Assembly (NCBI RefSeq): GCF_021654135.1
Contig: NZ_JAKGSD010000016.1
Coordinates: 62,001-126,000 of the forward strand
DNA length: 64,000 nt
Source of the DNA: Amycolatopsis tucumanensis
Lineage (GTDB): Bacteria > Actinomycetota > Actinomycetes > Mycobacteriales > Pseudonocardiaceae
Reading direction: 5' to 3'
Shown: in pieces, positions 8,748 through 17,383 of the stretch
How the letters are laid out: every line of letters begins with the position of its first letter
Position numbering within the stretch: the stretch's first letter is position 1
The notes under the pieces: generated by a model
Databases searched by the model: none
What the model saw: the letters and a program-made list of their open reading frames with translations, nothing else
What the model was told of the DNA's origin: nothing
Translations under genes and position numbers: made by a program

Positions 8748-10199
8748 GTGGCCCCACCCGACTTCGTCGTGATCGTCGCCGACCAGCTGCGCGCCGACGC
8801 GCTCGGCGCATTCGGCGCCGAGCACGCCCGCACCCCGAACCTGGACGCGCTCGCCGCCGCGGGGATGACGTTTACCAATGCCTTCGTTCAGCACCCGGTG
8901 TGTTCGCCGAGCCGGGCGTCGTTCCTCACCGGCTGGTACCCGCACACCGCGGGGCACCGCACCCTGGACGGACTGCTGCGGCCGGACGAGCCGAACTTCT
9001 TGCGGACCTTCCGCGACCACGGCTACCACGTCGTGTGGGCGGGCGACCGCGGCGACACGTTCGCCCCCGGAGCGACCGAGCTCAGCGTGCACGAGCACGG
9101 ATTCACCGAGGTCCCGGCCGGGGCGCGCTGGGGCGGTGCGCCCGCCGAGCGGCGGCGCCGCCGTCCCGCTCTTTCCGGCATTGAAGACTCCTTGTGGGAC
9201 CGGCTTTTCTACGGCGGCGAAGTCTTGGACGACGCCCTCGACTTCGACGAGGCCGCGGTCCGCACCGCTGAATCGTGGCTCGCCGATCCGCCGGACCGGC
9301 CTTGGGTGCTCTTCGTGCCCTTGATCGCACCGCACTGCCCGTTCGAGGCCGCCGAGCCGTGGTTTTCCCTGCACGACCGCAACGCCCAGCCCGCGCCCGT
9401 TCCCCCGGGGACCGGTCCCGCCTACCTCGCCGCCATCCGCGAGAAGTATGGCCTCGACCGCGCGACACTGCCGGTGTGGCAAGAAGTCGCCGCCGTCTAC
9501 CACGGCATGGTGTCCCGGTTGGACGCCCACGTCGGCCGGATCGTCGCCGCGCTCGGCCCGGACACCGTCGTCGCCTTCTTCGCCGACCATGGCGAATACC
9601 TCGGCGACTTCGGCGTTATCGAGAAGTGGCCGTCGGCGATGCACGCGTGCGTCACCCGCGACCCGCTCATCCTCAGCGGCGGCCCGGTGCCGGCCGGGAC
9701 GACCGACGCGCTCGTCGAACTCGTCGACGTCTTCCCCACGTTGCTCGACCTCGCGGGCATCGAGTCCGGCCACGTCCACTATGGACGAAGTCTGCGGCAC
9801 CTGTTCGACGACCCGGACGGCGAGCACCGGACGTACGCGTTCAGCGAGGGCGGCTTCCTGGCCGAAGAGGAGCCCCGGCTCGAGCGCGGCGCGTTCCCCT
9901 ACGACCTCAAGGGCGAACTCCAGCACGAAGACCCCCGGCTCGTCGGCAAGGCGTTCGCGGCCCGCGATCGCGACTGGACCTACGTCTGGCGGCTCTACGA
10001 ACCACCCGAGCTGTACGACCGCCGGACCGACCCGGCCGAGACGCGCAACCTCGCCGGACGAGCGGAATTCGCGGCCGTCGAGGAGCGGATGCGCCAGGCC
10101 GTCCTCACGTGGCTGGCCACCACGGCCGACGTCCTCCCCGCCGGCCGCGACCCCCGGCGACCCGCGGTCGACCTGCCCGCACCGAGGTGCACTCCCTAG
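8748..10199 (+). CDS. Type I sulfatase (FGly-dependent), 483 aa
   Basis: This is a sulfate ester hydrolase of the alkaline-phosphatase superfamily. The start VAPPDFVVIVADQLRADALG gives the N-terminal metal-binding Asp. The modification motif C-S-P-S-R begins at Cys52, followed by ASFLTGWYPHTAGHR. The second active-site block is VVAFFADHGEYLGDFG and a YDLKGELQHEDP stretch lies near the C-terminus. I chose GTG 8748 because GGAGG is 4-5 bases upstream and the protein then begins at the usual sulfatase N-terminus; GTG 8697 in the same frame would add 17 residues. No signal peptide is seen. Its TAG overlaps the TAG of the convergent third sulfatase in a shared CTAG. Similar proteins include arylsulfatases and choline-sulfatase-like enzymes. 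Confidence 0.93.
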   Translation: MAPPDFVVIVADQLRADALGAFGAEHARTPNLDALAAAGMTFTNAFVQHPVCSPSRASFLTGWYPHTAGHRTLDGLLRPDEPNFLRTFRDHGYHVVWAGDRGDTFAPGATELSVHEHGFTEVPAGARWGGAPAERRRRRPALSGIEDSLWDRLFYGGEVLDDALDFDEAAVRTAESWLADPPDRPWVLFVPLIAPHCPFEAAEPWFSLHDRNAQPAPVPPGTGPAYLAAIREKYGLDRATLPVWQEVAAVYHGMVSRLDAHVGRIVAALGPDTVVAFFADHGEYLGDFGVIEKWPSAMHACVTRDPLILSGGPVPAGTTDALVELVDVFPTLLDLAGIESGHVHYGRSLRHLFDDPDGEHRTYAFSEGGFLAEEEPRLERGAFPYDLKGELQHEDPRLVGKAFAARDRDWTYVWRLYEPPELYDRRTDPAETRNLAGRAEFAAVEERMRQAVLTWLATTADVLPAGRDPRRPAVDLPAPRCTP

Positions 10200-11557
10200 G
10201 TGCGGGCGCGCAGTTCGCGCAGCAGGGCGTCCCGGATTTCCTCGTGCGCCGCGCTTTCCGCGAGGTTCCGGAGCTCGCGGGGATCGGCGAGCGAGTCCGC
10301 CAGGAACACGTCTTCCTCGCCGGTTGCGGCGGGGCGTCCGTCGATGCGGACGGTGGCGTCCAGCCGGTGGCGCCGGGTCCGGATGCAGCTGCGCCGCGGC
10401 CAGCCCCTCCCGTCGTCCCAGGTGCCCTCGTCGCGGTTGGGGAACGCGCGGCTCGCCGGGTCACCGTAGCCGATGGTCGCCAGGACGTGGTCCGGCTCCG
10501 GCTCGCCGAACAGATCACGCCCCGCCATCGGCGCGGCAGCCGGGATGCCCGCCGCCCCGAGGAGCGTCCGGGCGAGGTCGAGCGACTGGACCAGATCGTC
10601 GCGGCGCTCCCCACCTGACCGGCCCGGCCGCCGGACGATCAGCGGAACCCGGTGACTCTGCGGGGCGAAGGTGTGCTTGCCGAAGGCGCCCCCTTCGCCG
10701 AGGTGCACGCCGTGGTCGGAGGTGAGCACGACGATCGTGTTCCCAGCCAGGCCGAGGTTCTCCAGTTCCCGGAGGATGAGCCCGATCTGCTCGTCCACCC
10801 AGGCGACCAGCGCCAGGTAGTCGGCCTGGGCTTGCCGCAGCTCGGCTTCGGGCATCTCGCGCCCGCCGTTGAGCTCGGCGAAGCGGCGGTCGAAGCGGCT
10901 GCCGTCCGGATCGCCGTCGAGGGCGTGTCCGGGCTGGGCGTCCGGCGGGAACAGCCGGGCCCAGCGTTCGGGCGCCACGACCGGCGTGTGCGGCTGCAGG
11001 AACGACGCGCGCAGCAGGAACGGGCCGTCCACCGCGCGCAGCCAGGCGATCGCCCGCCGCGCCACCTCCTCGGGGACGAACTCCTCCCCGGAATGCCGTC
11101 CGCCGACGACGAACCGCATGCCCGGCGTCCGCACCAGTGAGCCTTCGTCGGCCCCGGAGAGCGGATCGCGCATCCCGGCCCCGGTGTGGTCGTCCACCTG
11201 CCACGGCTTGAGTTCGGGCGGGAGGTGCTCCTTGCCGAAGCTGGCGGTCGCGTACCCGGCGCCGGCGAACAACTCGGGGAAGGTCACCAGCCCGGCGGGC
11301 AGCGGCCAGCCACCGGCGGCGGCCTCGTTGTGGAAGACACCGGTCCGCTCCGGCGGCAGCCCGGTCAGCGTCGAGGTGCGGCTCGGCACGCACACCGGTG
11401 AGTTGGTGTAGCAGCGGTCGAACACCACGGCGTCCGCGGCCAGCGCGTCGATGTGGGGGGTGCGTGGCGCGAGTCCCCCGGCTTCGGCGTAGCAGCCGAG
11501 CGCGTCCGCACGCAGCTCGTCGCAGTACAGCCACAGGATGTTGGGACGATCGTGCAC
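10196..11557 (-). CDS. Type I sulfatase (FGly-dependent), 453 aa
   Basis: This is the third sulfatase of the island. It starts at GTG 11557 (GGAGGTG upstream) with MHDRPNILWLYCDELRADAL, typical of choline-sulfatase/arylsulfatase-like enzymes. The FGly motif C-V-P-S-R is at residues 56-60, followed by TSTLTGLPPERTG. The second metal block is VVLTSDHGVHLGEGGAFGKH. It has no signal peptide and is presumably cytoplasmic, which fits import of the sulfated substrate by the ABC transporter in the island. Operator copy 3 lies 18 bp upstream of the start. The gene converges on the second sulfatase, sharing a CTAG as both stop codons. Confidence 0.93.
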   Translation of the reverse strand: MHDRPNILWLYCDELRADALGCYAEAGGLAPRTPHIDALAADAVVFDRCYTNSPVCVPSRTSTLTGLPPERTGVFHNEAAAGGWPLPAGLVTFPELFAGAGYATASFGKEHLPPELKPWQVDDHTGAGMRDPLSGADEGSLVRTPGMRFVVGGRHSGEEFVPEEVARRAIAWLRAVDGPFLLRASFLQPHTPVVAPERWARLFPPDAQPGHALDGDPDGSRFDRRFAELNGGREMPEAELRQAQADYLALVAWVDEQIGLILRELENLGLAGNTIVVLTSDHGVHLGEGGAFGKHTFAPQSHRVPLIVRRPGRSGGERRDDLVQSLDLARTLLGAAGIPAAAPMAGRDLFGEPEPDHVLATIGYGDPASRAFPNRDEGTWDDGRGWPRRSCIRTRRHRLDATVRIDGRPAATGEEDVFLADSLADPRELRNLAESAAHEEIRDALLRELRART

Positions 11558-11575
11558 GCGGACACCTCCGGACTC

Positions 11576-11601
11576 TTACCTACCGAGTACTCGGTAGGTA
11601 A
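11576..11601. promoter_or_regulatory. Palindromic operator copy 3 (upstream of third sulfatase)
   Basis: This is a perfect 26-bp palindrome with core TACCGAGTACTCGGTA, extended by TTACC/GGTAA arms. It is 18 bp upstream of the GTG start of the sulfatase at 10196-11557. The three copies agree at the 16 central bases and sit at comparable short distances from start codons, consistent with a repressor site. Confidence 0.85.
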
Positions 11602-11653
11602 CGTGGCACACGGTAACCCTGGCGGACCCGCGAAGGCAACCACGGCCGGGTGC

Positions 11654-12110
11654 TCAGATGTCGGCGACGGTCCGGAAGCCCAGGTTCCCGCTCGAGCTGT
11701 CCGGCATGTTCGCGGTGCGGGCGGCGACGCGGTAGCGGTTGCAGTAGGAGTCGTGGCACAGGTACGACCCGCCGCGCATCGCCCGGTTCGCGTGGGCGTC
11801 GTCGAACCAGTCGGCGCACCACTCCCACACGTTGCCCGACACGTTGTACAGCCCGAAACCGTTGGGCGGGAACGCGTCCACCGGCGCTGTTCCGACCTGA
11901 CCGTCCTCTTCGGTGTTGTGCACCGGGAAGCGGCCCTGTCAGATGTTGCAGCGGTGTTCCCCACCCGGCGTCAGCTCGTCACCCCACGGGTAGCGGGCCT
12001 GGTCGAGACCGCGCCGCGCCGCGTACTCCCATTCCGCTTCGGCCGGCAGGCGCCGGCCCTCCCAGTCGCAGTAGGCCACCGCGTCGTGCCAGGACACGTG
12101 CCCCCCAGTG
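11654..12110 (-). pseudogene. Broken second copy of formylglycine-generating enzyme
   Basis: This is a clear homologue of the FGE at 1-648, but truncated and interrupted. The recognisable part begins at [19 protein letters not shown], preceded by unrelated sequence, so roughly the first half is missing. It continues through [20 protein letters not shown] to a TGA at 11939-11941 exactly where the intact copy has Trp (NIWQGRFP), so TGG became TGA. After the stop the frame stays open: [29 protein letters not shown], then [20 protein letters not shown] with the two active-site cysteines, and the true stop at 11654. The conserved C-terminus suggests recent inactivation. A selenocysteine reading is unlikely because the rest of the gene is truncated. 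Confidence 0.88.
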
Positions 12111-12119
12111 CGGCGGACA

Positions 12120-12635
12120 CAAGACACTGACCTGCGGAAACCGAGAATCACCTGGCCAGGATCGGGAAGTTGGAGCGCGTTGAGGGCCGTTCAAGGCAAC
12201 AGTGGAATGCACCCCGCTCCAGATTCGCTCCTGCTTCGCCTGTACCTCCGCTTGCCCTCGAGCGGGGCCGCGACCACGACAGTCCGGTTCTCCGCGGCGA
12301 CGTCCCCCAACTCGAGACGCTGCTGTTCGAAATGAACGTCGGTCAGGTCGGGATGACTCTTCCGGCCTCGCCGCGTGCCATCCATCGGTGGAACGTTCGT
12401 CGCGCTGCCGGTGGCCACGTGGTGTGCGAGGTCCGCCCGCACTGAACGGAGTGCTTCGGACAGCCGGACCCGTTCCTCGCGGGGTGCGTGGACGCGGCGG
12501 CGCCGGATGGACGTACGGGAATTCCTGCGTTCAGCGAGCTTTGACGGCAGGTCTCCAAGTGTGCCAGTGCACGACCATCCTGGCGCGTACCGCCTGCGCA
12601 ATCTCCAGAGAACAGGCGCCCTCCCAAACCCCTGC
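12120..12635. other. Intergenic stretch with no supportable gene
   Basis: About 515 bp lie between the broken FGE copy and the stop of the MDR reductase. Open frames exist on both strands, but none has a convincing ribosome-binding site, codon pattern or recognisable domain. It is the junction between the sulfatase island and the LLM-monooxygenase island, so it may be a rearrangement scar. Confidence 0.5.
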
Positions 12636-13619
12636 TCAGCTGTTCACGTCGACGACGATCCGGCCTCTGATCCGGCCGTCGAGCAGTTTCGATGCTGTCG
12701 GGATCGCCTCGCTCAACCCGATCTCCTGGCTGATGTCCTCCAAGTGCGCCAGGTGAAGCTCGCGGCTCAGCCGCTCCCACGCGGTCTTGCGGCGGGTGTA
12801 GGGCTGAGTGACGCTGTTGACGCCCAGCAGGCGCACTCCCCGCAGGATGAAGGGCGCGACCGACGCGGGGAAATCCAAACCCTGCGCCATTCCGCAAGCC
12901 GCAACGAGGCCCTCCGAGCGGGTCGCGGCACAGACGTTGGCGAGGGTGTGGCTGCCTACCGAATCGATCGCCGCGGCCCATCGCTCCTTGGCGAGCGGGC
13001 GTCCGGGCTCGGACAGCTCGGCCCGGTCGATGATCGTGCCGGCTCCCAACCGCTGCAGGTAACCCGCCTCGGATGGCCGTCCGGTCGCGGCGACCACCGA
13101 ATAGCCGCGTCGAGCCAGCAATGAGACCGCGAAGCTACCGACTCCACCGCTGGCGCCGGTGACGAGAACCTCCCCATCTTCCGGCGTCAGGCCATTGCTC
13201 TCCAGCACCATGAGGCACAGCATCGCCGTGTATCCCGCGGTCCCGACGGCCATGGCTTGCCGTTCGTCGAGTCCAGCAGGCAGCGGGATAAGCCACTCTC
13301 CTCGCACCCGGGCGCGCTGAGCGAGCCCACCCCAGTGGGTCTCTCCGATGCCCCAGCCGTTGAGCAGGACGTGGTCGCCTGGCGCATAGGCCGGGTCGCC
13401 GCTGGACTCGACGACGCCGGCCAGATCGATGCCAGGCACCATCGGAAAGCTGCGAACGACGGGCCCCTTACCGGTGATGGCGAGTGCGTCCTTGTAGTTG
13501 AGGCTGCTGTGGACGATCCGCACGGTCACATCGCCGTCGGGCAACTCCTCTTCCTCGAGGTTCCGCACCTCGGCCTGGTAGTCGGTGTTGCTTCGGTCGA
13601 TGAGGATCGCTTTGAACAT
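12636..13619 (-). CDS. MDR family quinone/acrylyl-CoA reductase (YhdH/AcuI-like)
   Basis: This is an NADPH-dependent medium-chain oxidoreductase of the YhdH/YhfP subgroup, which reduces activated double bonds such as acrylyl-CoA or quinones. The 327-residue protein starts MFKAILIDRSNTDYQ and shows [28 protein letters not shown] and the nucleotide-binding VLVTGASGGVGSFAVSLLA. No structural zinc cysteines are seen, as expected for this subgroup. The ATG at 13619 has GGAGGAG 5-6 bases upstream. It is the last gene of a minus-strand set: LLM monooxygenase, esterase, flavin reductase, SDR, MDR. A badly damaged paralogue lies at 50985-51910. Its exact substrate is unknown; reducing an enoyl or enone intermediate would fit. 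Confidence 0.92.
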   Translation of the reverse strand: MFKAILIDRSNTDYQAEVRNLEEEELPDGDVTVRIVHSSLNYKDALAITGKGPVVRSFPMVPGIDLAGVVESSGDPAYAPGDHVLLNGWGIGETHWGGLAQRARVRGEWLIPLPAGLDERQAMAVGTAGYTAMLCLMVLESNGLTPEDGEVLVTGASGGVGSFAVSLLARRGYSVVAATGRPSEAGYLQRLGAGTIIDRAELSEPGRPLAKERWAAAIDSVGSHTLANVCAATRSEGLVAACGMAQGLDFPASVAPFILRGVRLLGVNSVTQPYTRRKTAWERLSRELHLAHLEDISQEIGLSEAIPTASKLLDGRIRGRIVVDVNS

Positions 13620-13653
13620 GATTCTCCTCCGGTGACGATCGCTTCCAGATCGA

Positions 13654-14487
13654 TCAGAGCAGGCTGCTCCCCGCGTCGATGGCGAGCGCCGCACCAGTGA
13701 TGTACCGGGCCTCGTCACTTGCCAGGAAGAGAAGTGCGTTGGAAATGTCGACCGGCTCCACCCACGGGACAGGCAACATCTGCAGCCGGCTCGACGCCGC
13801 CGCGAACTCCTCCTTCGTGGCGCCCTGCTTACCCGCGAACAGGTCGTAGATGGGCTGGTTGTGGATCATGTCGGTGTTGACTTGCGTGGGATGCAGGCTG
13901 TTGACCCGGATACTGTCGGGTGCCAATTCCATCGCGAGTGTGCGGGTCAATCCGACAACCCCGTGTTTGGCCGACACGTAGTGCGCCATGTTGGCGTATC
14001 CACGGAGACCTGCGACCGAACTGGTAAGGATGATCGAGCCCCCACGACCGGCGTTCTTGAGGCTGGGGATCGCTGCCTTGACGGTGTGCCACACGCCGGT
14101 CAGGTTGATGTCGATCATCGTGCGCCACTCGTCTTCGGGGAGCGACTCCGTGGTGGTCGGGGTGCCGACGACCCCAGCGTTCGCGCTGACGATGTCCAAC
14201 CGCCCGAGGATACTGACGCCTTCCTCCACCGCGGCCTTCACGGCGTCGAAGTCCCGCACATCCGCCTGCTTCGCGACGATGCGCCGGCCCAGACCTTTCA
14301 CCTGCCGCTCCGTCTCGGCAAGGTCCTCTTCGGTCGCCGCGGCGCTCACCTCGTACGGCACTTGCCGGCAGACGTCGATCGCAATGATGTCGGCGCCCTC
14401 CTGCGCCAATCGCAGTGCGTGTGACCGGCCCTGTCCGCGCGCGGCGCCGGTGATGAAGGCGACTTTGCCTTCAACCCTTCCAGCCAT
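13654..14487 (-). CDS. Mycofactocin-type SDR (carveol-dehydrogenase-like)
   Basis: This is a short-chain dehydrogenase that probably oxidises a secondary alcohol to a ketone. The 277-residue protein begins with RVEGKVAFITGAARGQGRSH and has IIAIDVC and a long insertion after the first strand. Those are features I associate with the mycofactocin-coupled/carveol-dehydrogenase SDR family, whose members hold NAD tightly. NAG motif: SANAGV. The catalytic triad is Ser in LTSSVAG and Tyr/Lys in YVSAKHG. AGGAGGA lies 5 bases before the ATG. Next to an LLM monooxygenase and an esterase this suggests terpene alcohol or cyclic alcohol oxidation. Mycofactocin dependence is inferred from family resemblance; no mycofactocin genes are in this window. 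Confidence 0.9.
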   Translation of the reverse strand: MAGRVEGKVAFITGAARGQGRSHALRLAQEGADIIAIDVCRQVPYEVSAAATEEDLAETERQVKGLGRRIVAKQADVRDFDAVKAAVEEGVSILGRLDIVSANAGVVGTPTTTESLPEDEWRTMIDINLTGVWHTVKAAIPSLKNAGRGGSIILTSSVAGLRGYANMAHYVSAKHGVVGLTRTLAMELAPDSIRVNSLHPTQVNTDMIHNQPIYDLFAGKQGATKEEFAAASSRLQMLPVPWVEPVDISNALLFLASDEARYITGAALAIDAGSSLL

Positions 14488-14544
14488 GATGTCCTCCTAC
14501 AGTTACTTCGCTATTGGTGAACTCGACTTCGATTGCGGCAGCAG

Positions 14545-15072
14545 TCACCCTCTGCCGGAGCCGGCCAGCGGGTCCAGCCGGTGGAAGGAAGAGGCGTGGA
14601 ACACCAGGGGGTCAGCGTCGCTCGGAATCGCCATCCGCTGTACACGGAGCAGCACGACATCGTGGTCTCCGCCCCGCAGCTCGGCCTCCACGGTGCAGTC
14701 GATCCAGGCGGCCGCGTCCGGCAGGAACAGTGCTCCGTCCTCGCTGCTCGCGACCTCCAGATCCGCGAAGCGGTCTCCATTCCGCGACGAGAGCCTGCGC
14801 GCCGTCTCCGCCTGCGAAACCCCGAGCACGCTCACCCCGAGCCGGGGAGCTCTGCGCAGCGATGGCCACGTGCGAGAGCTGTGGGCAGGGCAGATCGAAA
14901 CCAGCGGCGGGTCGAGGGAGACCGAGGTGAAGGAGCTGAACGCCATCCCGACGGCGTTCCCGTCCACCAGCGCGCACACCGAGACGACGCCACTGGGAAA
15001 GGCTCCGAAGACACGCCGGAGGTCGTCTGTGTCGGCGGGCGGGGTCAGCTTCGTCTGCACTGGAGTGCTCAC
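14545..15072 (-). CDS. Flavin reductase (FMN-binding split barrel)
   Basis: This is a small NAD(P)H:flavin oxidoreductase of the HpaC/StyB-like fold that would supply reduced flavin to a two-component monooxygenase. The 175-residue protein shows LRRVFGAFPSGVVSVCALVD, the split-barrel signature MAFSSFTSVSLDPPLVSICP and FHASSFHRLDPLA near the end. The start is GTG 15072, overlapping the stop of the esterase gene as GTGA, so the two are translationally coupled. It sits two genes downstream of the LLM monooxygenase at 16109-17176, the likely partner. Length is normal for the family. Confidence 0.9.
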   Translation of the reverse strand: MSTPVQTKLTPPADTDDLRRVFGAFPSGVVSVCALVDGNAVGMAFSSFTSVSLDPPLVSICPAHSSRTWPSLRRAPRLGVSVLGVSQAETARRLSSRNGDRFADLEVASSEDGALFLPDAAAWIDCTVEAELRGGDHDVVLLRVQRMAIPSDADPLVFHASSFHRLDPLAGSGRG

Positions 15073-15977
15073 TGCTTCCCCCACCTGGTGGCAAGCCAAG
15101 CGGCGGCATTCGCGACCGTGGCGTCCGCCTCAGGCGCACGTCCGGCCATGAGTACGTACACGTGCTGCATGCCGGGCGAGAGCTCGGCCGTGACGTCGAC
15201 GCCGGCTGCCCGGGCGCGTTCTATGAATCGCTCGCTGTCGCTCTGCAACGTTTCCTGGTCGGCGTAGGCCACGTAGATCGGCGGCAGTCCCCGGAGGTCG
15301 GCATGAAGCGGGCTCGCCAAGGGGTCCGTCGGTGAGGTCCCGTTCAGGTACATGGCGGCCATGTTCTCCGCGACCGGCCGCTGCACGAACGCGTCGCTCG
15401 CCGCATTGGTCTCGAAGGTCGGGCCCGTGCACGTGAGGTCGAGCCACGGTGAGAAGGCCACGATGGCGGCCGGAAGCGGCAGGCCCTGGTCACGCAGCCG
15501 GACCGCGAGGGCTGTGACCAGGTTGCCGCCTGCCGAGTCGCCGGCGAACGCGATGTCCTCCGGAGCGAATCCCTGGCCGAGGAGCCACTCCACGGCAGCG
15601 GCCGCGTCGTCGAGCGCCGCCGGGAAGGGAGCCTCGGGCGCCAGCCGGTAGTCAAGGACAACAACCGGCGCACCGAGGAGACGGGCCAGGTGTCCGCCCA
15701 GCTTCCGGTGCGTGTGCATCGAGCTGCCGACGAACCCACCACCATGCAGGTAGAGCACGGCACCCCTGGCCGTGTGTTTCGTGGGTGTGCACACGATGCC
15801 GGCACACTTGCCGACGTTCACCTCCGCGTAGGTGACATCCGTCGGCTCGGCGCTGCGGGCGTGCAGTTCCTCGAGCATTGCCCGGATGGTCGCGAGATCC
15901 GCGTCAGGGTTGGCGGCGAGACGCTCGGTGAAGGAATTGAAGTGGACGCGCAACGCGTCGGACTCGACACTGGGCAT
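15069..15977 (-). CDS. Alpha/beta hydrolase, hormone-sensitive-lipase family (lactone hydrolase/esterase)
   Basis: This esterase has the HSL (family IV) oxyanion motif LYLHGGGFVG, nucleophile elbow GDSAGGN and the late His in GMQHVYVLM; the Asp lies in the segment before it. It is 302 residues long with no signal peptide, so probably cytoplasmic. The family includes the monoterpene epsilon-lactone hydrolase of Rhodococcus. With a neighbouring SDR, LLM monooxygenase and flavin reductase, hydrolysis of a lactone made by Baeyer-Villiger oxidation is a reasonable inference. I chose ATG 15977, with GAGGA about 6 bases upstream; earlier in-frame codons lack a site. It overlaps the flavin reductase start. 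Confidence 0.9.
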   Translation of the reverse strand: MPSVESDALRVHFNSFTERLAANPDADLATIRAMLEELHARSAEPTDVTYAEVNVGKCAGIVCTPTKHTARGAVLYLHGGGFVGSSMHTHRKLGGHLARLLGAPVVVLDYRLAPEAPFPAALDDAAAAVEWLLGQGFAPEDIAFAGDSAGGNLVTALAVRLRDQGLPLPAAIVAFSPWLDLTCTGPTFETNAASDAFVQRPVAENMAAMYLNGTSPTDPLASPLHADLRGLPPIYVAYADQETLQSDSERFIERARAAGVDVTAELSPGMQHVYVLMAGRAPEADATVANAAAWLATRWGKQ

Positions 15978-16108
15978 GATTGTCCTCAAGAGTTGATCGG
16001 TGGTCGCTGCGGCCTCGCCGGCGTTGTGGGTGGCAGCGGCTTCGCCCGGCGCTGGGGCCGGTCGTCGAGGACTGAGTCCGCGCGACCGGCCACGAGCCGC
16101 AGAACTGG

Positions 16109-17176
16109 TCAGAGATCCTTCAACACCGGGATGACCTTCTCGGCGAACAACCGCATGCTCGCCTCGGCCTTGTCGTGCGGCAGACCGGCGTAGGTGAACG
16201 CGCAGTTCAGGTGGTAGTCGCCGATCACGGCACGTCGCGCCCTCACCTTCTCGATGATCTGCTCGGGCGTACCCCACGTCTGCGCGTCGACATAGGCGGC
16301 GGCGGAGGCTTCCTGGCCGGCCTCGCGGATCACCTCGGCCACCGCGTTGTAGGACTCGTAGCCCGACGTGCCGGCGAAGTGCGTCCCGCCGAACTCGTAG
16401 TGGCGCATGACCTGGATGAAGTAGCGCGAGATGTACTCCGTCGCGGTCTGCTTGGCCTCCTCGGGGTCCTCCGCGCAGTAGACGAACTCGGTCAGCGTCG
16501 GAGCAGGCGCCTCGCGGCCCTGCTTCTTACGGAAGGATTCCCGGTAGGACTCGATCAGAGGGGCGTGCTTCTCGATCGGGAACTGGACGAAGGTCGCCAT
16601 GGCGGCACCGAGATTCGCCGCGACATCCAAGGAGTCGGGCGACATGGCGATGCACACGGTCCGGTCGCGGAACCCCCGCGGCGGGGCGGGCGCGATCGGG
16701 GCTGACGGCTGTGGGAACAGCGGCCCGTCGCCCGAGATCACACCTGTCTCGAGGGCGCGGAGGACCATCTCGGCGGACTCGTCGAACCGCTCGCGCGCCT
16801 CGTTCATGTCCATGCCGAGCGACGCGTACTCCATCCGCGAGAGGCCCCGACCGAGACCGAGTCGCACGCGTCCCTCGGCGAGGATGTCAAGCATCGCGAT
16901 CTTCTCCGCGACCCGGAGGGGCTGGGTCCACCATGGCAGGATCACCGCGGCCGGGACGAGCTCGATCGAGTTCGTCTTCGCAGCCAAATAGGACAGCAGC
17001 TGCATGTTGTCGGGACACATCGAGTACTGCGCATCGAAGTGGTGCTCGACGCACCAGATGGCTGAGAAGCCGAGCGGCTCAGCCAGCTCAGCCAGGTAGA
17101 GGTCTTTGCGGTAGAGCTCCGCATCGGACTGGTTCGGGTCCGAATTCTGGAAAAGAAGCTGGAAACTGGGGATCAT
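16109..17176 (-). CDS. LLM-class (luciferase-like) flavin-dependent monooxygenase
   Basis: This is a bacterial-luciferase-type TIM-barrel monooxygenase of 355 residues, using FMNH2 or F420. It begins MIPSFQLLFQNSDP and contains WCVEHHFDAQYSMCPDN, a pattern typical of LLM oxidoreductases, then WTQPLRVAEKIAMLDILAEG and LGLGRGLSRMEY. A flavin reductase two genes downstream argues for an FMNH2-dependent two-component system such as a type II Baeyer-Villiger or limonene-monooxygenase-like enzyme. The ATG at 17176 has AGGAGGA about 10 bases upstream. Two inverted repeats (17309-17325, 17349-17363) lie in its promoter region, so control by the divergent AcoR-like regulator is likely. Confidence 0.92.
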   Translation of the reverse strand: MIPSFQLLFQNSDPNQSDAELYRKDLYLAELAEPLGFSAIWCVEHHFDAQYSMCPDNMQLLSYLAAKTNSIELVPAAVILPWWTQPLRVAEKIAMLDILAEGRVRLGLGRGLSRMEYASLGMDMNEARERFDESAEMVLRALETGVISGDGPLFPQPSAPIAPAPPRGFRDRTVCIAMSPDSLDVAANLGAAMATFVQFPIEKHAPLIESYRESFRKKQGREAPAPTLTEFVYCAEDPEEAKQTATEYISRYFIQVMRHYEFGGTHFAGTSGYESYNAVAEVIREAGQEASAAAYVDAQTWGTPEQIIEKVRARRAVIGDYHLNCAFTYAGLPHDKAEASMRLFAEKVIPVLKDL

Positions 17177-17308
17177 AATTCGGCGTCCTCCTGGTGCGAC
17201 GGGGAAATTTCCTTCCACGTTCTTGCCGCTGAGATGGATCGACGTGTCCATCGGGTGTCGCGCTACTTTCGACGCCGTTAACTCTGTCACCGAAGGCGCG
17301 GTTCGATG

Positions 17309-17363
17309 TGTCGCATTCTGCGACGATGTGACGTCCGGACCGCACCTGTGTCGAATTGCGACA
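17309..17363. promoter_or_regulatory. Two operator-like inverted repeats upstream of the LLM operon
   Basis: TGTCGCATTCTGCGACG (17309-17325) and TGTCGAATTGCGACA (17349-17363) are inverted repeats on the pattern TGTCG-N5/7-CGACA, about 40 bp apart. They sit 130-190 bp upstream of the LLM start on the minus strand and between it and the AcoR-like gene. The same motif recurs at 17384, 19753, 52329, 55010 and, with a mismatch, 58915. Confidence 0.75.
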
Positions 17364-17383
17364 ACCAGGAGGCCGCCTCTGAC

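Noticed and set aside
11939-11941. TGA in the FGE copy read as selenocysteine
   Set aside because: The intact paralogue has Trp there, the upstream half of the gene is missing and no selenocysteine element is visible.
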